A stretch of DNA of 64,000 bases from Cheilinus undulatus (Eukaryota > Chordata > Actinopteri > Labriformes > Labridae): contig NC_054879.1 of assembly GCF_018320785.1 (NCBI RefSeq), positions 46,922,198 through 46,986,197 of the forward strand, read 5' to 3'. Every line of letters begins with the position of its first letter. Within the stretch, counting starts at the first letter, position 1. The position numbers and the translations under genes were made by a program. Below the pieces are notes generated by a model. That model made no database searches. It was not told where the DNA came from and was given only the letters and a program-made list of their open reading frames with translations. Below, one piece after another: positions 10,202-20,089 of this stretch.

Positions 10202-12851
10202 TCACACTGAGGATGTCTGGGCAAGTTCGCTCGGGGCTTTGCTCTGCAGAGTGCCAGAGACCGTATCAGAGTCAAGCAGCTCCACTATGCTATAAGGTGA
10301 GCAGTCCTCCAGCCCCAGCTTCCCACAGGCCCAGCCACAGAATCCCTTCTCCAGGTCTCTGACAGCCTGCCACCACTCACTGGCGGCCCAGGACACCTGC
10401 ACCACGGCCGAGTACAGAGCCAGAGACAGCGCCATGGGCATGATGAGCATGGGGTAGAAGATGATGAGGAAGGGGCATATGGTTATCTTGTGCCAGAACG
10501 TCCGCTCCTCATTGTACACCAGGAAGACGTTGTACCAGGTGAGGGTGCCGTAGTAGAAGGAGGTGATGAAGGAGAGGAGGAAAACCACAGGGGCGCAGGA
10601 GAGGCTCCACAGGACGACGTGGGGTCCCTGGCAAAAGCCTAAGCCACAGGTGCGTTTAGCTCCTTCGCCTGCCTCGCACTCAGCATCAAGACGTTCCTTT
10701 GACTTGGCCAGATCCCGGATTTCCTTCTCTGTCAAAGTGAGGTGGATGTCCACCAGCTGGCCTTTCTTCTTTCCTCGAGTGATGGTGCCTGTCAGTGTGA
10801 CGTAGCGGCTGTCTGGAGGAAGGCTCCAGCCTCCACCTAACACGAGAGATACAACACAACATTATCACATTAGGGAAAATTAAATATTTCTCTCTTTTAT
10901 TCGTCTTCCTGCAAGGATTGACATCAAACCCCTTTGTTGTTCATGGTTTCTGAGGTTTTATGTGATGTTATTTCATCTTATACATCAGGGGTGTCAAACT
11001 CAATCACAGCAGGGGCCGAATTCTGAACCTGGGTCTAACCTGAGGGCCTAGCAGGATCCATATTTAACCATAAAATGCCAACCGTGTTTTCAACAGAAAT
11101 GAATTATGGGGGTAAAAAACTTGGCAATGATGAGAAATGATTTTGCGATTAAAGGTGAACATGATAAGCAAAAACTCAAAATCTGAGATAAAAGGTCAAA
11201 GTTATAAGTTTAAAAGGTAAAAACATGACATTTAAAGTCAAAATAATGTTTTTAAAAGGCAAAATATGAGATAGAATACTGAAACCATTAATTCTAAAAG
11301 TCAAAAACTGAGATAAAATTCAAAATCATGAATTTACAGTCAAAATACTGTATGAGATCAACATTGAAATCATGAATTTCAAATGTCAAAATATGAAATA
11401 AAATTAAAAATCATAAGCTTTAAGGTAAAAAAAAATGAGATAAAATTTAAAGTTAGGAGTTGAAAAGGTCAAAATGTGAGATAAAAGTCAAAATTGTGAT
11501 TTTAAAAAGCAAAATATGAGATAAGTTACTTAAACCATGAATTTTAAAAGTCAAAAATTCGATTAAAAGTCAAAATCATGATTTTTAACAGTCAAAATAT
11601 GAGGTAAACGTCAAATCATGAGTTTGTAAATGTCAAAATATGAAATTAAATTAAAAATGAGTTTTAAAGGTAAAAAATTTAGATAAAAGTTAAAGTTAGG
11701 AGTTGAAAAAGGTCAAAACATGAGATAAAAGTCAAAATCATGATTTTAAAAGGTCAAAAAACTGAGATCAAATATAAAATCATGAATTTTAAGGTTAAAA
11801 AATTTTAAATAAAAGTTAAAAGTTGAAAAAGGTCAAAACATGAGATAAAAGTCAAAATCATGACTTTAGAAGGTCTAAATAAGATCTGAAATTCAAAATT
11901 ATGAATCTGAAAGGTAAAAATATGAGATAAAAAGTCAGAGTTATGAGATGTTAAGGTTCAAATATGAAATAGAAAGTCAAAACCATAACTTTTAGTCATA
12001 ATGTGAGATGCAAAATTGAAAATATAAAGAAAACAAGAATTTATTTCCCACAAACCTGACTTTTTATCAAATTATTTTTACTGTTTACATTTTCTAATTT
12101 TTATGACTCAACAATGATGTTATAAATCATCAAGGTTAAGTTTACATTTTTATACTGGAGGAAATCTGCAGACCTCATACTGGTGGGCCAGTTCTAATAA
12201 AAATATCATATGATCTGGTGGGCCGGGTGTAACTGCAACATGGGCCGGATTTGGACCCCGGGCCCTGAGTTTGACACCCCTGTGTTATAACAAAGGTACC
12301 ACAAATTTCACTACAGTCACCTTAACTGAGTTAAAATCTTTGTTAATCCATCAACTAGCAATTGTTTAGATTAGCTTGTTCATAAATAAGGAGCTAAAAA
12401 AATCAAATGATCTCTAAAGTTATAATTGATTCATGACATAAGAAAGGGACAATTGATAACCAGCTTCTCACCTTCTCCTGTAGGTGTGCAGAGGAATTTA
12501 GCCCCCTCCTCTGTGCTCCTCTCTCCTCCCTCCTCACCACCCTGCTCCTCTCCAGACGTCCTCTCCATCTCAGACCTGTACACAATAATGGACTCTGGAC
12601 GTGGGTCTTTCTTCTTCCTCCTCTTCCTCCTTATAGAGGGTCCTGATTCTCCGTCATCCACATGGTTTCCTGATATGTCTGATCTTAAGGAGATCATCTG
12701 AGGGCTGCCCTCTCCTTCAGTCTGAGACTCCTCTACATGTGCCATAGTCTCACCTGGTCTTGGAAAGTCTTTTGACTCTTGTAAGCTACTTTTTACAGGG
12801 TTGATGACGGACGTCCAACCATCGTGTGCAAGGATTTAGGAGGGTTTCCAG
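10202..12851 (-). CDS. tmem169: Transmembrane protein 169, complete
   Basis: There are two coding exons: 12472-12745 (ATG at 12743-12745) and 10202-10836, joined in phase 1, giving 302 aa; human TMEM169 is about 297. The first coding exon appears to extend as 5' UTR to an acceptor near 12852. The N-terminus is acidic/basic and cytosolic-looking, with RRKRRKKKDPRPESIIVYRS. It is followed by the conserved DSRYVTLTGTITRGKKKGQ (residues 100-118). Two membrane segments lie at about 165-185 and 211-238, separated by the conserved VYNEERTFWHK. The tail holds EKGFCGWACGKLGLEDCSPY and SIVELLDSD. The molecular function of this family is unknown to me. The same order beside xrcc5 is, from memory, conserved in human. 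Frame and splice sites are intact. The intron contains a 1.3 kb hAT-like element (10986-12282). Confidence 0.93.
10986..12282. mobile_element. Non-autonomous hAT-like element in the tmem169 intron
   Basis: It starts CAGGGGTGTCAAACTCAATC and ends GAGTTTGACACCCCTG. Relative to the copy at 6444 it is inverted and more complete, and the two share long stretches of interior. The interior is a degenerate tandem of strings like AAAGTCAAAATCATGATTTT. The flanking 8-mers (TTATACAT, TGTTATAA) do not match cleanly. There is no coding capacity. Confidence 0.83.
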
Positions 12852-13704
12852 CTGAAAACACAGTGAGAAAAGCACAACCGTAAACCAAGGCAAGAAAGCA
12901 CTTAAAAACAGGTTTGCTTTATTCAATCACAGTAATCTAATCCTGCATGTGGAGTGGCCTACATTCAGCACAGACGCCTTGAATTTAATGATGCTCGACA
13001 AAAAATCTGTCAAACGTCAAATAAGATTGATCCAATGGCATCAGGCGTTTGAGCAGAGAGAAAGCAATAGCTCTGGATAGCAAACAAAGCGTGAAAGATC
13101 TGCTCTATAAGGGGGGTGTCTCTGCTCTGCATGAAGGCGCACCGATGGATTCTCTGCGAGCCTAGTCCACACATTAAAACGACCTTTCTGCTTTACATGC
13201 GAAATAAGAGGAAAATACATATTACATAAATTATCCAGACGAATGCATGATGAATAAGAAGGCTGATTATTCGACAATGCTACCCATTCTTCCCACAGCT
13301 GATCCCCTCCCATTTAAATCCCACCCATGTCCGCTCTTTTGTTAGCAGCAGCAGCAGAGAGCTGCATGCATTCAGACCAGAGCTGCAGATCAAATACCGT
13401 CTTACCTTTTAATAGGTTGGGAAATTACCTGGTAGATAAATATCTGCGTGTGGAGAAAGCTCACCGGGTTCGGCTGACATGTTGTGGGAGGCCACGCATC
13501 ACGGCGCTGTGTTTTTCCCAGATGCAGCTGCGCAACGTAAAGGGTTTCCAGAATAGCACTAGCCCCGCCCCTCCAACCTCTGCCACACCAATCCAGAGCA
13601 AATCAGGAGACATCCTCCTCCTGGCTGCTGGAGTGAAAATGAAGAAAATGTCCCATAAATCTCCATTAGAACTGGTTTCTGAAGAAGAGTGACGGTGCCT
13701 ATGG
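12852..13704 (-). promoter_or_regulatory. Probable tmem169 upstream / promoter region
   Basis: This is unique-looking sequence between the tmem169 5' UTR acceptor (about 12852) and the next repeat. The segment 13330-13560 is richer in CpG (for example GCGCAACGTAAAGG) and is the best candidate for the transcription start and a non-coding first exon. The open frames across it are not convincing genes. Confidence 0.3.
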
Positions 13705-13917
13705 CAGGGATGTCAGACTCAGTCACAGCAGGGGCCGAATCCGGAATTTGGGTCTAACATGAGGGCCTAACCGGGTCAAGATTTCCCATAAACGGTCAGC
13801 CTCATCTTCACCGCTAACAAATTATGGGGAAAAAACGTAACATTGATGATAACTGATGTTGAGATAAAAAAAAAAAGAAGTCAAAAGTGAGAATCATGAT
13901 CTTAAACAGTTAAAGTA

Positions 13918-13950
<33 letters not shown>

Positions 13951-14830
13951 AAAAACACGAGTTTAAATAAGTCAAAATATGAGATAAAATCCAAAACCAT
14001 GAGTTTAAAAGGTCTAAATATGAGATAAAAAATTCAAAATTTTAAATAGAAAAGATCAATTTTATGGCGCTTGCCAGGGACCCCACGTCGTCCTGTGGTT
14101 TTCCTCCTCTCCTTCATCACCTCCTTCTACTACGGCACCCTCACCTGGTACAGCGTCTTCCTGGTGTACAATGAGGAGCGGACGTTCTGGCACACGATAA
14201 CCATATGCCCCTTCCTCATCATCTTCTACCCCATGCTCATCATGCCCACGGCGCTGGCTCCTTTTTTATGGATATTTAGAATATTTTGTTGAAAATGTCA
14301 TGATATGAGAAAAAAATTCTAAATCAAGAGTTTAGAAGCAGAAAATATGAGTTAAAATTCAAAATTATGAGTTTTAAAGGTCATAAGATGGGATAAAACA
14401 TTTTTAATTTTAAATCAAAGATCAATATTTGGGATTAAAAAATATATTTAAAATATTTGGTTGAAAATGTAATAATATGAGAAAAAAATCAAAATCAAGA
14501 GTTTATAAGCAGAAAATATGAGATAAAATTCAAAAACAAGAGTTTTCAATGTCAAAATATGAGAAAAAATTCAAAATATTGGGTTAGAAGGTCCAAAGAT
14601 GGGTTAAAAATTTAAGATTTTAATGTTTGGGATTAAAATTCAAAGTTAGGAGTTGAAAATGTCAAAATGTTAGATAAAATTCCATTTCATGTGTTTAAAA
14701 CGTCGAAATATGACATAAAAATTAAAATTGTGAATAAATGGTCAAAATATGATGTTAAAGTCAAAAACATAACTTTAAGTCTAATTGTGAGAAATTGTGT
14801 GCAAATTAGAAAATGGTGAGGAGAGACAAA
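13705..14830. mobile_element. hAT-like element carrying a captured gene fragment
   Basis: The left terminus CAGGGATGTCAGACTCAGTC is a diverged form of CAGGGGTGTCAAACTC, followed by the family's GGGCCGAATCC cap and the A-rich interior. The interior is interrupted by poly-A at 13919-13949 and by a block of exon sequence from tmem169 (14071-14256), then resumes with the same A-rich repeats to about 14830. The right terminus is not found. Confidence 0.65.
14071..14256 (+). pseudogene. Duplicated fragment of tmem169 second coding exon
   Basis: The block is nearly identical to the tmem169 coding sequence at 10428-10634, in opposite orientation and about 3.5 kb away. It keeps the stretch for VVFLLSFITSFYYGTLTWY and VYNEERTFWH. 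I count three substitutions (giving N to S, K to T and M to T) and one 22-bp deletion between two CCTGTGG direct repeats present in the source, which shifts the frame. It has no start, stop or splice sites of its own. Low divergence implies a recent copy, and its position inside hAT-type sequence suggests capture by a transposon. Confidence 0.88.
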
Positions 14831-15239
14831 AAATTAGTTGACTAAAATTGGCAAAAAGCAGCAAAAAGTTGGGAAAATGGGCAAAAATTAGAAAAAGAGG
14901 CACCTCATTGGGCGAAACGTGGGAAAAATGGCAAAGGGGGGCGGCAGACTGTAAATAGCAAAAAGCAGGATAAAAGTGTCGAGAACTGGTTTAAAAAGGG
15001 GCAATAACTGGATAAAATTGACAACTAGAAAAGCACTCGGAGACCGCAGACCTCCGCCATTAGCCCTATCTCCCAATAGTAAAGAATCCTTTTACAGAGG
15101 TTTCTGTGGGGGGCGCCACAGAGCTTCAGGGGAGGCATGGAACCATAAACCTGAAAAAGGTGATTTGCTTTGCTAACCTCTGCTGTGTATTGAGCAAAAT
15201 GGATGGACTTATAGTTAGTATAGGGACTATGCTATAGAG
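14831..15239. repeat. Repeat mosaic: A-rich tandem remains and a dispersed repeat piece
   Basis: 14831-15010 consists of degenerate AAAAATGGGCAAAAAG-type units, as in hAT interiors elsewhere in the window. 15020-15110 (AAAAGCACTCGGAGACCGCA, then GACCTCCGCCATT) looks like one end of a dispersed repeat whose other end type appears at 19990-20030 (CCTTGGCGGAGGTAAT). No gene is seen. Confidence 0.45.
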
Positions 15240-16043
15240 CAGTGTTACTCAACCCTCAACCAAAGAGCAAAATTGTTGAAAAATACTTTGCAAGAGCCAC
15301 AATCCAAGAGGTAAAAAGTGGCAAAAACAGCTTGAAGTCGCAATAAAAATAGGTTAAAGGTGGCAAAATGGTCCAAAAGCAGCAAAAAAGGGTGAAAAGG
15401 GGGAAAATGGGGTGAAAAAGTGGAAAAATGGTCAGAAAGTAGCAGAAATGGGTGAATAGTGACAAAAAATGAGTGAAAAGTGACTTAAATGGGCAAAAAG
15501 TAGTCAAAAGTGGCAAAAATGGGCAAAAAAAGATGAAATGGCATGTAATGGCAAAAGGTAGCTTAAATGGGGAAAAAGTGGCAAAAAAAAATGTAGAAAA
15601 GGGCAAACACTGGGAAAAAATGGCAAAAAGAAGAGGCAAAACTTGGGAAAAAAGTGAACAAGTGGTATCTAATGGCAAAGGGTAGCATGGGAAAAAAAAA
15701 GTGGCAAAAAAAATTGTAAAAAAAAAAAAAAAAGGCAAAAATGGGGATAAAAGTGGCAAAAATTGGGGAAAAGTGTCAAAAGGATGTTGCAAAAATGAGC
15801 CAAAAAAAAGGAAAAGAAGGATATTTAATGATGAAAGTTAGCTTAAATGGACAAAAAGTGGCTAAAAAATAGTTCTAAAAAAGGCAAAAAATGGGATAAA
15901 ACTGGAAAAAATTGGGAAAAAGTGGCAAAAGGACATCGCAAAAAATGAGCAAAAAAAGGGAAAAGGGATATTTAATGATGACAGGTAGCTTAAATGGACA
16001 AAAAGGTGAAAAAGGGCAAAAATTGGATAAAAGTGGAAAAAGG
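15240..16043. mobile_element. hAT-like element (CAGTGTTACTCAACC family), left part
   Basis: It starts CAGTGTTACTCAACCCTCAA and continues AGAGCAAAATTGTTGAAAAA and a run of AAAAGTGGCAAAAATGGG-type units. The same left end and interior occur in the complete copy at 29644-30751. The sequence is cut at 16044 by the foldback element; no right terminus is found beyond 19605. The long open frames here are by-products of the low-complexity interior. Confidence 0.65.
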
Positions 16044-16099
16044 TATTTCTACGGTGGCCCTGAAGGCCAACAGGAAATAAATATTTCAAAAGCGCAAAA

Positions 16100-16777
16100 T
16101 ACATTTCACAAAACACAAAAACATTTCACAATACACAAAAACATTTCACAATACACAAAAACATTTCACAATACACAAAAACATTTCACAATACACAAAT
16201 ACATTTCACAAAACACAAAAACATTTCACCGATCGCAAAATACATTTCACAATACACAAAAACATTTCACAATACACAAAAACATTTCACCGATCGCAAA
16301 ATACATTTCACAATACACAAAAACATTTCACAATACACAAAAACATTTCACCGATCGCAAAATACATTTCACAATACACAAAAACATTTCACAATACACA
16401 AAAACATTTCACAATACACAAAAACATTTCACAATACACAAAAACATTTCACAATACACAAAAACATTTCACAATACACAAAAACATTTCACAATACACA
16501 AAAGCATTTCACCGATCACAAAATACATTTCACAATACACAAATACATTTCACAATACACAAAAACATTTCACAATACACAAAAGCATTTCACCGATCAC
16601 AAAATACATTTCACAATACACAAATACATTTCACAATACACAAAAACATTTCACCGATCGCAAAATACATTTCACAATACACAAAAACATTTCACAATAC
16701 ACAAAAACATTTCACAATACACAAAAACATTTCACAATACACAAAAACATTTCACCGATCGCAAAATACATTTCACG
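16100..16777 (+). repeat. Minisatellite, 20-bp unit, left arm of the foldback element
   Basis: Over 30 head-to-tail copies of ACATTTCACAATACACAAAA, with interspersed 20-21 bp variants ending CACCGATCGCAAAAT. Because 20 bp is not a multiple of three, the array reads through all frames with a 20-residue period; this explains a 293-codon open frame here that is not a gene. Confidence 0.95.
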
Positions 16778-19047
16778 AAACCGGAAAGGGTAGGACCATG
16801 GTGCTTGTTTGTGATTGGCTAAACCCAAGTCTGTCCGGCATCAGTCATTTATCATTTCCTGTTTACACTTCTTACCGCAATGGCTGAGCCAACGCGAAAT
16901 TTGAAGTGTCTACCGGCATGGAAGAGGAACTTGAGTTGTTAGCGGAATACTTCAACAAGGGAAATACATATAGTGTGATTCTTGATATGCTCTCATCATG
17001 ACATACACATTTCAGTTGGAAGCCTAAAATCGCGCTGAAAGTGTCGTGCCAAAAGAAGTACCCCGGTAGGATTTGTATCCCCGCCGCCTTTGCCGAAGGA
17101 GCTGACTATCGACTATCAGGCGTAGATTTCCAGTGAATAAAAATGACAATAAAAGAATGTATAAAGCAGAAGATTAGTTTTGATCATCTGTTTTATTCAT
17201 CATTATCGTGTTTTTGTCAGTAATATCTTTTAAAATAAGATCTTTTAAGTAAACGTTTTGATACTGCAGCTTGGTGCACACTCATTACGCCGAACCAAGA
17301 ACGCATCTTTTTCCTCCTGCGTCCTGTCATTGTATTTTGGCGGCGTGTTGGTCATCAAATCTGGGTCCACGCTGCTGTACATGAGTAACAGACATATTTT
17401 CTTCATAACTTTTATCATCTTCTATTAGCGCTGTTTAGCGTCAAGCCGATGACATGCACTCACCACTTCCCACTTCCGCCTCGAGGTATTTCAAAATAAA
17501 GGTCCTGCATAGCCATTTCACTGAATATTAACTTGTCTATTGACCAGTCTGAACAAGATATATGTACAGAGAGATCAATTTCAGACCATTTATTTCAACA
17601 CATCGTCCACTTTGACTGCATCCCACTCTAAACAAGTGTTTCACAGTGTAAAGAACTGTAAAAAACAAAGGAACATTTAATTGCAATCAAATATGTCATC
17701 TCTTCAGGATGTATACATGGTGTACTACTGCCTTGTCTTTGCTTTAATGCAAATTACAAATGATTTTAGGTCTCATTTTAGCTTTGCCAGGATTTGTACC
17801 CCCATCCACAAGGAAGAGGTGGGGCCCCCTGCCTCAATAGACTTTTCTTGGCCGGCTCTCATGACAACTGATGACATTTGGGACTTTGGAGAAGTTTGAA
17901 GCATTACTCTTGAAGTTAGAGGGGGGATAACAAATACATCAGGCCTAGATTTGGCCCTGAAATAATTTGTATCCCCCTGTAACTTGAAATAGAAGTGAGT
18001 TAACCTGTTCAAACTCTCCAGTATTATCAGGCTTGATCAGAAATGAACACAAAATGAATGTTATGATGGTAGTTCATGATTTGAGCATTCTGGAGGGGGG
18101 ATACACTTTGCACCATTTATACACCCTGAAGAGATGACATATTTGATCGCACTTTAAATGTTCCTTTGTTTTTTACAGTTCTTTACACTGTGAAACACTT
18201 GTTTAGAGTGGGATGCAGTCAAAGTGGACGATGTGTTGAAATAAATGGTCTGAAATTGATCTCTCTGTACATATATCTTGTTCAGACTGGTCAATAGACA
18301 AGTTAATATTCAGTGAAATGGCTATGCAGGACCTTTATTTTGAAATACCTCGAGGCGGAAGTGGGAAGTGGTGAGTGCATGTCATCGGCTTGACGCTAAA
18401 CAGCGCTAATAGAAGATGATAAAAGTTATGAAGAAAATATGTCTGTTACTCATGTACAGCAGCGTGGACCCAGATTTGATGACCAACACGCCGCCAAAAT
18501 ACAATGACAGGACGCAGGAGGAAAAAGATGCGTTCTTGGTTCGGCGTAATGAGTGTGCACCAAGCTGCAGTATCAAAACGTTTACTTAAAAGATCTTATT
18601 TTAAAAGATATTACCGACAAAAACACGATAATGATGAATAAAACAGATGATCAAAACTAATCTTCTGCTTTATACATTCTTTTATTGTCATTTTTATTCA
18701 CTGAGGCGAAATCTACGCCTGATAGTCGATAGTCAGCTCCTTCGGCAAAGGCGGCAGGGGGATACAAATCCTACCGGGGGTACTTCTTTTGGCACGACAC
18801 TTTCAGCGCGATATTAGGCTTCCAACTGAAATGTGTATGTCATGATACGAGGAGAGCATATCAAGAATCACACTATATGTATTTCCCTTGTTGAAGTATT
18901 CCGCTAACAACTCAAGTTCCTCTTCCATGCCGGTAGACACTTCAAATTTCGCGTTGGCTCAGCCATTGCGGTAAGAAGTGTAAACAGGAAATGATAAATG
19001 ACTGATGCCGGACAGACTTGGGTTTAGCCAATCACAAACAAGCACCA

Positions 19048-19555
19048 GGTTTCGTGAAATGTATTTTGCGATCGGTGAAATGTTTTTGTGTATTGTGAAA
19101 TGTTTTTGTGTATTGTGAAATGTTTTTGTGTATTGTGAAATGTTTTTGTGTATTGTGAAATGTTTTTGTGTTTTGTGAAATGTATTTTGCGATCGGTGAA
19201 ATGTTTTTGTGTATTGTGAAATGTATTTTGCGATCGGTGAAATGTTTTTGTGTATTGTGAAATGTTTTTGTGTTTTGTGAAATGTTTTTGTGTTTTGTGA
19301 AATGTATTTTGCAATCGGTGAAATGTTTTTGTGTTTTGTGAAATGTTTTTGTGTTTTGTGAAATGTATTTTGCGATCGGTGAAATGTTTTTGTGTATTGT
19401 GAAATTTATTTTGCGATCGGTGAAATGTTTTTGTGTATTGTGAAATGTTTTTGTGTTTTGTGAAATGTTTTTGTGTTTTGTGAAATGTTTTTGTGTATTG
19501 TGAAATGTTTTCGTGTATTGTGAAATGTTTTTGTGTGTCGTGAAATATATTTTGC
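19048..19555 (-). repeat. Minisatellite, 20-bp unit, right arm of the foldback element
   Basis: The same unit as the left arm in reverse complement (TTTTGTGTATTGTGAAATGT), about 25 copies with the same GATCGG variants. It is shorter than the left array, so the arms have changed copy number independently. Confidence 0.93.
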
Positions 19556-19605
19556 GCTTTTGAAATATTTATTTCCTGTTGGCCTTCAGGGCCACCGTAT
19601 ATTTC

Positions 19606-20089
19606 ATAGCATTATAACTGAATTAGAGGGAAAGGCAGATGTTTAAGGACATTTGCAAACCAAAATATCCAAAATAAATTAATGTTAAAAATGTTTTAAG
19701 ATTAGACATAAATGTTTAAAAATGTTGCTGTTTAATTTTATTATTATTATTATTATTTTATTTGAATCCTTTTTGTGGGTGGGGGTCCACTGAATGAATA
19801 ATTTCTTCTTAAGGGAGGCTCATTCTCCCACACTTTGAAAATGCCTGCTTAAAAAACGTCCTGGACCCAGACGGTGATCCGGATCAGTCACAAAAGCTGA
19901 TCAGCTCTTTCTTAAGCCATTTCTGCAATTTCCTGAAAATGTCATCAAAATCTGTCCATAACTTTCGAGTTATGTTGCTAACAAACAAACCCTACCGATC
20001 ACAAAACCGCCTTGGCGGAGGTAATACAAGTTTAATAACGGAAATAACGTCGTTTTTTACGGGATATAACGGGAGAACGTCGTTCTTAA
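19606..20089. repeat. Unclassified dispersed repeat fragment and TTA microsatellite
   Basis: 19738-19756 is a short (TTA)n run. 19855-20030 contains GATCCGGATCAGTCACAAAA, AAAATCTGTCCATAACTTTC and CCGCCTTGGCGGAGGTAAT, a pattern I recognise as a widespread animal dispersed repeat end without being able to name its family. No gene is seen. 20035-20089 is a degenerate entry into the following array. Confidence 0.45.

Larger units (their letters stand above)
16050..19599. mobile_element. Large foldback (palindromic) DNA transposon with minisatellite arms
   Basis: The 3,550-bp element has arms that are reverse complements: 16050-17722 and 18111-19599, around a 388-bp unique centre. The outer termini read TACGGTGGCCCTGAAGGCCA and its complement. 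The flanks are TATTTC at 16044-16049 and 19600-19605, a 6-bp target duplication. Each arm holds, from outside in, the terminus, a tandem array of the 20-bp unit ACATTTCACAATACACAAAA with CCGATCGCAAAAT variants (about 680 bp left, 500 bp right), then about 900 bp of complex sequence. The right arm, read inward, encodes MEEELELLAEYFNKGNTY then SVILDMLSSYHDIHISVGSL. This resembles the N-terminal helix-turn-helix of fish IS3EU-type integrase-like transposases, a class I recall as making 6-bp duplications. Most of the transposase is absent, so it is non-autonomous. Confidence 0.82.

Noticed and set aside
12283-12290. Target duplication of the hAT in the tmem169 intron
   Set aside because: The flanking octamers TTATACAT and TGTTATAA share only TTATA out of register, so I do not claim a duplication.
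13327-13692. Open frame MSALLLAAAAESCMHS...
   Set aside because: Lies in the tmem169 upstream region, has no family resemblance and no splice context.
14071-14292. Functional second tmem169-like gene
   Set aside because: Only a frameshifted exon fragment, no start, no stop context and no splice sites.
15256-15792. 178-codon minus-strand frame rich in Phe and Leu
   Set aside because: Translation of low-complexity TTTTGCCACTTTTTGCCC-type repeat; the same kind of frame appears in every hAT interior (for example 34641-34880, 36926-37372, 49586-49915).
15912-16793. 293-codon open frame
   Set aside because: It is an A-rich hAT interior running into the 20-bp minisatellite of the foldback element; the protein is a 20-residue repeat produced by the array, and the mirror arm does the same.
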